Below, piece after piece: positions 19,193 through 24,395 of a DNA stretch of 24,395 bases. The notes beneath the pieces were generated by a model. The model worked only from the letters and a program-made list of their open reading frames with translations. It ran no database searches and had not been told where the DNA came from. Positions within the stretch are counted from its first letter, which is position 1; every line of letters begins with the position of its first letter. The stretch lies in the IMG/VR virus record IMGVR_UViG_3300047445_000210, positions 1-24,395 of that record; one strand, written 5' to 3'. This DNA comes from a virus. Both the position numbers and the translations under genes were made by a program.

Positions 19193-20134
19193 TTGGCAAA
19201 GCTTACCGAAGACCTAGTTATGCCGCCGCAATTGACTGTGGCCGCGATCTACGCCGCGTATGAAGCTGCGAAAGAAGAATGGGACTCGCTTGGCATCTCT
19301 GTTGGCGAGCTTGGCGAAGAGTGTCAGAGGAAATTGTACTATGCACTTCATTGGGTGACGCATCCGGAGAAAGTGCCGGGGCGCAATCTTCGCCTGTTTG
19401 ATACAGGCAATATCGAAGAAGACCGGATGGTGGCGGACCTGCAGCGGGCCGGTATCGAGGTTTTCGGGCAGCAAGATAAAATTCGCTTGGTGTCTGGCCA
19501 CGTGCGCGGAAAGATCGATGGCCGATGCCTTGGCCTGCCGGAAGCTGCGAAGACTGAGCATCTTGTCGAATTCAAATCGAGTAACGACAAGAATTTCAAG
19601 CTGCTTCTAAAGAAGGGATGCAAGGAAGCGAAACCGCTGCACTATTGCCAAGTGCAGATGGGCTGCCACGCGTTTGGCTTGACTCGCGGTCTCTATCTTG
19701 TCGTGAACAAAAACGATGACACCTTGTATCAAGAGCGCATTGAGTACGATGTAGAGTATTGCCTAAAGATGCTTGCGAAGGCTGAACGCATCATTCGCGC
19801 TACATCGCCTCCGCCTCGCATCTCAGAAGACCCCGAGTTTTTCGGCTGCCGGTTCTGCAACAAAAAAGATATTTGCCACCATGACGCTTTGCCGCGCGTG
19901 AGTTGTCGCACGTGCCTATTCGTTACGCCGCAGATGGGTGGTGATGCAGCATGGGAGTGCGGAAAGTACAATAAGCCCCTGTCGTTCGATGAACAGAAGC
20001 TGGGTTGCCCTTCCCACCTATTCGATCCCGATCTGATTTCAGCGGAACAGATCGATTCTGATGAAGTGAACGAGACGGTTACGTACCGCCTTCGTGATGG
20101 CACCATATGGGTTGATGGGCAGGTTGCGGCGTGA
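19193..20134 (+). CDS. PD-(D/E)XK exonuclease, Cas4/RecB-like
   Basis: Residues 36-52 (SVGELGEECQRKLYYAL) match the start of the Cas4/RecB-type fold. D109 (GKIDGRC) and E126-F127-K128 (LVEFKSS) are the catalytic acidic/lysine set, and QVQMGCHAFGL (154-164) is the Q-motif. Several cysteines follow (CRFCNKKDIC, CRTC, and one more), which could hold an iron-sulfur or zinc cluster. Together with the Sak4-like ATPase it forms a phage resection and annealing system. The start is TTG after AGGAAACC. The length is complete for the phage family. Confidence 0.83.
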   Translation: MAKLTEDLVMPPQLTVAAIYAAYEAAKEEWDSLGISVGELGEECQRKLYYALHWVTHPEKVPGRNLRLFDTGNIEEDRMVADLQRAGIEVFGQQDKIRLVSGHVRGKIDGRCLGLPEAAKTEHLVEFKSSNDKNFKLLLKKGCKEAKPLHYCQVQMGCHAFGLTRGLYLVVNKNDDTLYQERIEYDVEYCLKMLAKAERIIRATSPPPRISEDPEFFGCRFCNKKDICHHDALPRVSCRTCLFVTPQMGGDAAWECGKYNKPLSFDEQKLGCPSHLFDPDLISAEQIDSDEVNETVTYRLRDGTIWVDGQVAA

Positions 20135-20856
20135 GTCTACCTAAGACTTGGAAGAGGGCCATTGAGCTTGGCCGAAAGCACTACAATACCAAGCTCAAGT
20201 GCAGCAAAGGACATTTAAGCAAGAGATTCACTGCGAATAGACAATGCGTAGAATGCTGTCTGGCACGGCAACGTGATGCGTACTGGAAAGACCCCGACTC
20301 GGAAAGAGCCCGTTTGAGAATTCGCCGCCTAGCTGATCCGCAAAAAAGTAAAGACGCTTGGGCTCGCTATTCGAAATTGAACCGCAGGATTCTAAATACC
20401 AAAAGCCGAGATCACTACGCAGCCAACATAGACGCAAAACGAGAACGCGCCCGACGCGACCACGCAAATAATAGAGAAGTCAATAACGCCAGATCGCGCC
20501 GTTACTACCAAGAGAACAAACAAAAGGTTCTTGTACAAAAAACGAATTGGCTTGCGAAACATCCGGGATACGCAGCGAGCGTAGTTCGCAATAGACGCGC
20601 ATTGAAAAAGGGAAATGGCGGCACTCATACAGTCGCGGAAGTTATTGCGATTCTTAAAAAGCAAAACTACCGATGCGTCTACTGCAATATTTCAATTCGT
20701 CACAAGCGGCACATGGATCATATCAAACCATTGTCGCGCGGCGGTTCTAACAACGCAAAGAATTTGCAGGGTCTTTGCCCTAGTTGCAATTCCAGCAAGA
20801 ATGACAAGACCCACGCTGAATATGTCAAATTTCTTAAACTGAGGAATGCAGCATGA
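20131..20856 (+). CDS. HNH endonuclease, probable homing type (241 aa)
   Basis: The N-terminus has a zinc knuckle (CSKGH, then CVECC) of the kind found in phage free-standing homing nucleases. A long basic helical middle follows (RERARRDHANNREVNNARSR). The C-terminal HNH is CVYC, HMDHIKPLSRGG, N, CPSCNSSK. The gene is richer in AAA, AAT and ATT codons than its neighbours, so recent acquisition is likely. GTG starts within the exonuclease stop (GTGA) and its own stop overlaps the next ATG, so it has been accommodated without breaking the operon. Confidence 0.87.
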   Translation: MSLPKTWKRAIELGRKHYNTKLKCSKGHLSKRFTANRQCVECCLARQRDAYWKDPDSERARLRIRRLADPQKSKDAWARYSKLNRRILNTKSRDHYAANIDAKRERARRDHANNREVNNARSRRYYQENKQKVLVQKTNWLAKHPGYAASVVRNRRALKKGNGGTHTVAEVIAILKKQNYRCVYCNISIRHKRHMDHIKPLSRGGSNNAKNLQGLCPSCNSSKNDKTHAEYVKFLKLRNAA

Positions 20857-20975
20857 CCAAACTTCACAAGCAAGTCACCAAAGCTCTTCGTAAAACCGAC
20901 AACGCGGAAGAAATCCCCGACTACGAAGAGTTGGCGCGTGTCGCAATCAAGGCGGTTCGCAGGGCGCTGAAGTGA
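20853..20975 (+). CDS. hypothetical basic peptide (40 aa)
   Basis: The frame shares ATGA with the HNH gene and TGATG with the next. The product is a helical, strongly basic peptide (KLHKQVTKALRKTDNAEEIP, then VAIKAVRRALK). Family not recognised. The tight overlaps make it more likely than not to be translated. Confidence 0.55.
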   Translation: MTKLHKQVTKALRKTDNAEEIPDYEELARVAIKAVRRALK

Positions 20976-21142
20976 TGACCCTGCAGGTAGGCGACACCGT
21001 CGATAGTATCGAGGTTGGTACGAAGGAAGCATTTACCGGCACCATCGTTAAGGTGTTGCCGTTCGCCTACCACGTCCGCGACGCCTTCAACAAGCGCTGG
21101 CATCGCAGTGAAGACGAACTAACCCTAGTGAGGAAAGCATGA
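20975..21142 (+). CDS. small SH3-like protein (55 aa)
   Basis: Opens with LQVGDTVDSIEVG and contains TGTIVKVLPFAYHVRDA, the same turn-strand layout as the repeats in the genes at 14988, 15173 and 17921, so this is a single-barrel relative. Both ends overlap neighbours (TGATG and ATGA). Function unknown. Confidence 0.6.
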   Translation: MTLQVGDTVDSIEVGTKEAFTGTIVKVLPFAYHVRDAFNKRWHRSEDELTLVRKA

Positions 21143-21294
21143 ACACGCTTACAGGCCGCAGGCAGTACAAGTCGACCGTGCACGGACTCATTCTGCAAGT
21201 TGAGTTTTGTTTCTGGGATGTAACACGTTGGCGCTGTGCGTGGCGCGATGCCGACGTTTACGACGTGTGTAGCTTTGAGATGGCGGCTTTGTGA
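21139..21294 (+). CDS. hypothetical protein (51 aa)
   Basis: ATGA overlap at the start and TGATG at the end. The sequence is Cys- and Trp-rich (FCFWDVTRWRCAWRDADVYD, then VCSF), suggesting a compact beta fold or a metal site. Family not recognised. It directly precedes the second methyltransferase. Confidence 0.55.
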   Translation: MNTLTGRRQYKSTVHGLILQVEFCFWDVTRWRCAWRDADVYDVCSFEMAAL

Positions 21295-22079
21295 TGTTTG
21301 ACCCCACGCTAATTCACGGCGATTGCTTGGAAGTTATGGCCGACGCTCCGGACGCGAGCGTTGACATGATCTTGTGCGACTTGCCGTACGGGACGACGGC
21401 TTGCGCTTGGGACGCCGTGATTCCATTCGATCGGCTTTGGGCCGAGTATAGGCGGATATCAAGGCCGAACGCGGCCATAGTGCTAACAGCGAGTCAGCCG
21501 TTTACTTCCGCGCTAATCATGAGCGCAATCGATTTGTTCAAGTACGAATGGATTTGGGAAAAGAGCAGAGCGACGGGGCACGTTCACGCCAAGAATAAGC
21601 CGATGAAGAAGCACGAGAACGTCTTGGTTTTTTCCAAAGGGGTTACAGCCCACGCCCATTTGTCCGATCGAAGGATGAACTACTTTCCTCAAGGACTCGT
21701 GCGGAAGGTCGTTCCAACAATTCGAAAAAAAGGCGGCGAGTCGGACGCGGTTATGGGTGCCAGACCTTCAAACCGCGACACCTTACAAGAGTTCGAAGGT
21801 TACCCGCATTCTATGCTGCAGGTCGCATCAGAAGGCAAGACCGTCCACCCCACTCAAAAGCCCGTTGCGCTGATGGAATACATGATCCGCACCTATACGA
21901 ACCCGGGCGATGTCGTACTTGATAATTGCATGGGCAGCGGGACAACCGGCGTCGCGTGTAAGAATACCGGCCGGGAGTTCATTGGAATCGAAATGGACAA
22001 AACCTATTTCGACATCGCTACGGCTCGCATCTGTGCGGCCAATGATAACACGCCAGCCGTTGAAGCGGTGGCTGCATAA
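21294..22079 (+). CDS. DNA methyltransferase with DLPY motif
   Basis: Motif IV is DLPYGTT (29-35), with Leu in place of the usual first Pro. Motif I NCMGSGTTG (210-218) and HPTQKPVALMEY (184-195) are conserved. The order is again that of beta-class amino-methyltransferases, and DLPY variants are common in phages. It would add a second methylation specificity besides the left-arm enzyme. The C-terminus is CAANDNTPAVEAVAA, sharing ANDN and an Ala-Ala end. Start ATG in TGATG; a GTG one codon earlier is possible. Confidence 0.9.
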   Translation: MFDPTLIHGDCLEVMADAPDASVDMILCDLPYGTTACAWDAVIPFDRLWAEYRRISRPNAAIVLTASQPFTSALIMSAIDLFKYEWIWEKSRATGHVHAKNKPMKKHENVLVFSKGVTAHAHLSDRRMNYFPQGLVRKVVPTIRKKGGESDAVMGARPSNRDTLQEFEGYPHSMLQVASEGKTVHPTQKPVALMEYMIRTYTNPGDVVLDNCMGSGTTGVACKNTGREFIGIEMDKTYFDIATARICAANDNTPAVEAVAA

Positions 22080-23812
22080 TGCTTGAACTCCGCCCGTACC
22101 AGCATGACGCGCTAGCTGCGCTGAAAGATTATTGGCAGGCGGGTGGTGAACACCCGCTTGTGGTGCTGGCCACTGGCACCGGTAAGAGCCTTGTACAAGC
22201 GAGGCTCTGCAAGGATTTCATTGAAGAGTTCTCCGGCTTGCGCATCATATCCGTTACGCACGTCAAAGAACTGATTGAACAGAACTATCTTGAGATATTG
22301 GGCGAATGGCCGTTCGCTCCAGCCGGTATCTATTCGGCCGGTTTGGGACGCCGCGATTCTCAATCTCAAATTCTGTTTGCTGGTATCCAATCAGTTCACA
22401 ACAAAGCAAAGAAGATCGGCCACGTTGACTTGCTGATGGTCGACGAAGCCCATTTGATCCCGAAGACTGCCGACACAATGTACGGCCGGTTCATTCAAGA
22501 CTTGCTTGCGATCAATCCGGATATGCGGATTGTCGGGTTCACCGCTACGCCATACCGCACTGACAGCGGCCGGCTTGACGAAGGCGATGAGCGATTATTC
22601 ACGGAGGTTGTTTACGACTATGGAATCGCTAACGGAATACGAGACGGTTATCTTTCTCCGTTGGTGTCGAAGGCTACAGACACTGGATTTGATATGTCTG
22701 GCGTTGCTAGGCGAGGTGGGGATTATGTACCCGGTGCGCTCAACGCGGCCGTAGACAAGACAGCCACTACGCAAGCCGCCGTTCGCGAAATTGTAACTGC
22801 CGGGGCTAGCCGCAACGCTTGGCTCGTGTTCTGTGCCGGCGTACAGCATGCGGAGCACGTGAGAGACGAGTTTCGGGCTTGCGGCATTACTTGCGAGATG
22901 GTGACGGGCGATACTCCGTCGAACGAGCGCGCACGCATCCTGCGGGACTTCAAGTCGGGCAAGATTAAGTGCGTTACCAACAACAGCGTGTTGACCACGG
23001 GATTTAACCACCCGGGCATTGATCTAATCGCGGACCTTCGTCCTACCCTGTCGTGTGTGCTGTACGTCCAAATTGCGGGCCGTGGTACGCGCCCGCTCTA
23101 CGCCAAGGGGTTTGACCTGTCCACGGTCGAAGGCCGTTTGGCGGCCATCGCTGCCGGTCCTAAGCCTAACTGCCTGTACATGGACTTCAGCGGCAACGTG
23201 AGTAAGCGCCACGGGCCGGTAGACACTGCGCAGCCGCGGAAGCCGGGTGAAGGTGACGGCGAAGCGCCGTGTAAGGAATGCCCCCAGTGCCGATCGCACG
23301 TACATATCAGCGCGAAGGTTTGTCCGGATTGCGAATACAAATTTCCGGAGAATGAGAAGCCAAAGCACGCCGCGACATCTGCAGCCGCGCCGATCTTGTC
23401 AACGGAGGCCCCTAAATGGCTCAACGTGCAGACTCGAAAGTTCTACTATCACGAGAACGCCGAAGGCTCTGAATCGGTTCGCGTCGAATTCCTAGCAAAC
23501 TTCGTCAACTACAAGCTTTGGCTTTCGGTGCGCAAGGCAAGGGGCCGCTGCGATAAGTTCTGGCGCGATCACGGAGGCCGCGAGCCCTACCCGACCGACG
23601 TTGAAGACTGGCTTGACCGTATCGGAGAACTGAAAGAGACGGCGCAGATTCAGGTTCGGCCGAAAGGCAAATTCTTTGAAATCGTCGGAATGAAGCCGGC
23701 AGAGCAGCACGCCCCACCGCCTAGTGCGGTGGCGATACAGAGCAAGAGGTTTGGTATGGCACCGATCCGACCTGTTACGCATAGAGATTTAGACGACGAT
23801 ATTCCATTTTAA
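22079..23812 (+). CDS. SF2 DEAH helicase with SSB-like C-terminal tip
   Basis: RPYQHDAL (5-12) is the Q-motif-like start. Motif I is ATGTGKS (31-37), motif II DEAH (122-125), motif III FTATPYR (154-160), and the second RecA lobe has VTNNSVLTTGFNHPG and QIAGRGTRP. A CxxCPQC, then CPDC zinc cluster follows near residue 395-417. The last residues are DLDDDIPF, identical in character to the tip of bacterial SSB that docks repair and replication proteins. It probably unwinds replication or recombination intermediates. TAATG overlap at the start. Confidence 0.9.
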   Translation: MLELRPYQHDALAALKDYWQAGGEHPLVVLATGTGKSLVQARLCKDFIEEFSGLRIISVTHVKELIEQNYLEILGEWPFAPAGIYSAGLGRRDSQSQILFAGIQSVHNKAKKIGHVDLLMVDEAHLIPKTADTMYGRFIQDLLAINPDMRIVGFTATPYRTDSGRLDEGDERLFTEVVYDYGIANGIRDGYLSPLVSKATDTGFDMSGVARRGGDYVPGALNAAVDKTATTQAAVREIVTAGASRNAWLVFCAGVQHAEHVRDEFRACGITCEMVTGDTPSNERARILRDFKSGKIKCVTNNSVLTTGFNHPGIDLIADLRPTLSCVLYVQIAGRGTRPLYAKGFDLSTVEGRLAAIAAGPKPNCLYMDFSGNVSKRHGPVDTAQPRKPGEGDGEAPCKECPQCRSHVHISAKVCPDCEYKFPENEKPKHAATSAAAPILSTEAPKWLNVQTRKFYYHENAEGSESVRVEFLANFVNYKLWLSVRKARGRCDKFWRDHGGREPYPTDVEDWLDRIGELKETAQIQVRPKGKFFEIVGMKPAEQHAPPPSAVAIQSKRFGMAPIRPVTHRDLDDDIPF

Positions 23813-23824
23813 CGAGGACTCATT

Positions 23825-24094
23825 ATGGCCACCCACGAAGTCAAATCATGGTCGCACTTCTTCGACGCAATCGAGAGCGGCCACAAGAAGCACGACCTAC
23901 GCAAGAACGATCGCAACTTTAAGATTGGCGACACGCTGCGACTCCGGCGCTACGACAACATCAATGGCATGTTCACCGGCCAGAGCATTGACCGCAAGGT
24001 TACCTACATCACGAGTCGCGACGTGCCGTGTGCGTTCTCTAGCGCGGTGTTGGAGTCGGATTACTGCATTTTGAGTCTGGGGGACGCGAGGTGA
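23825..24094 (+). CDS. DUF3850/ASCH-like protein (89 aa)
   Basis: HEVKS, then FFDAIESGHKKHDLRKNDRN and FKIGDTLRLRRYD followed by TG and VTYI match the DUF3850 phage family, which has a PUA/ASCH-type barrel thought to bind RNA or modified bases. The length is complete. GAGG precedes the ATG. The stop overlaps the next GTG. Function is not established. Confidence 0.82.
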   Translation: MATHEVKSWSHFFDAIESGHKKHDLRKNDRNFKIGDTLRLRRYDNINGMFTGQSIDRKVTYITSRDVPCAFSSAVLESDYCILSLGDAR

Positions 24095-24321
24095 AACCCG
24101 TACCATTCGACGGAATGAACAAGGTCTACACCGCGCCGAAGAATTGGGACGCGGCCACGATGGGCAAGTGCATTGATTTGCCGGTGAGAGAAGAGAACGG
24201 CGCGATTACGTCCTGCTATGAGCTAGACTCCGACGACCTGTACCGACTTGGCGCCGGAGGCAAGCTCTACTTCACCGTTTACGCGCCAGTGCAGCCGGTT
24301 GTTAGTTGGGAAATCAAGTGA
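24091..24321 (+). CDS. hypothetical phage protein (76 aa)
   Basis: GTG start in GTGA overlap, stop in GTGA overlap. The sequence is beta-rich (KLYFTVYAPVQPVVSWEIK at the end) and carries KVYTAPKNWDAATMGKCIDL in the middle, a pattern seen in small phage proteins of unknown function. No catalytic motif is visible. Confidence 0.65.
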   Translation: MKPVPFDGMNKVYTAPKNWDAATMGKCIDLPVREENGAITSCYELDSDDLYRLGAGGKLYFTVYAPVQPVVSWEIK

Positions 24322-24395
24322 CCATGCTCGAACTGCGACAACCTTTGTGGATGACGACACCGCACGGCGAAGCGATGGCAATCATCCTCACCGAC
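24318..24395 (+). CDS. start of a gene running off the right edge
   Basis: The frame opens with GTG in a GTGA overlap (ATG two codons later) and reads without a stop to the window end. The visible residues (LELRQPLWMTTPHGEAMAII) resemble the start of short phage proteins of unknown function. Only the first 26 codons are present. Confidence 0.5.
   Translation, partial: MTMLELRQPLWMTTPHGEAMAIILTD

Noticed and set aside
1-24395. CRISPR array or insertion sequence
   Set aside because: No regular direct repeats with unique spacers, no transposase gene, and no terminal inverted repeats flanking a gene were seen.

Overview
The window is part of a temperate-type double-stranded DNA bacteriophage, or an integrated or plasmid-like prophage, of a moderately GC-rich proteobacterium. 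A betaproteobacterial or rhizobial-type host would fit, but no gene here fixes the host. The evidence for a phage is dense packing with 1- to 4-base stop/start overlaps, two opposed operons flanking a CI-like S24 repressor and an HTH regulator, and a phage recombination and replication gene set. No structural genes are present. The left end stops just after an HNH gene of the kind that usually precedes terminase.

Left arm, minus strand (about 1-13500, transcribed right to left). From the repressor outward it holds small membrane or secreted proteins (11.9-13.5 kb), a DNA methyltransferase (10.4-11.1 kb), small unknown and zinc-ribbon proteins (9-10.3 kb), an RMF/CrpP-like protein, a RelA/SpoT-type HD hydrolase, a PD-(D/E)XK-like protein, a large primase-polymerase/DUF3987 helicase (5.2-7.6 kb), a VRR-NUC nuclease and a probable DUF6456-like protein. 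These are followed by a tRNA island (2.38-3.54 kb), a ParA-like ATPase with an unknown partner gene, and an HNH nuclease set among tiny membrane peptides.

Right arm, plus strand (14.4-24.4 kb). It encodes an HTH regulator, several proteins built from short SH3/KOW-like repeats, an RNA ligase, a recombination block (Sak4-like ATPase, DUF669 ssDNA-binding-type protein, Cas4/RecB-like exonuclease), an inserted HNH endonuclease, a second DNA methyltransferase, an SF2 DEAH helicase ending in an SSB-type DDDIPF tail, a DUF3850/ASCH-like protein and small unknown genes.

The most striking signal is in the tRNA island. Besides tRNA-Thr(TGT), tRNA-Pro(TGG) and an irregular tRNA(CAT), two segments (2965-3063 and 3214-3281) carry a canonical T-arm and 3' acceptor strand followed downstream by a matching 5' acceptor strand, D-arm and anticodon-stem strand. 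That is the order of a circularly permuted tRNA. Each copy pairs with itself in all seven acceptor and all five anticodon-stem positions, and the two copies differ by compensating changes. The right arm encodes an RNA ligase, the kind of enzyme that could seal such molecules, although no anticodon loop can be read at the junctions. Other points of interest are a highly structured non-coding stretch (11466-11898), an 18-bp perfect inverted repeat (12128-12201), a repressor with a non-canonical protease site, an ANDN motif shared by four C-terminal tails, and an excess of proteins ending in Ala-Ala.
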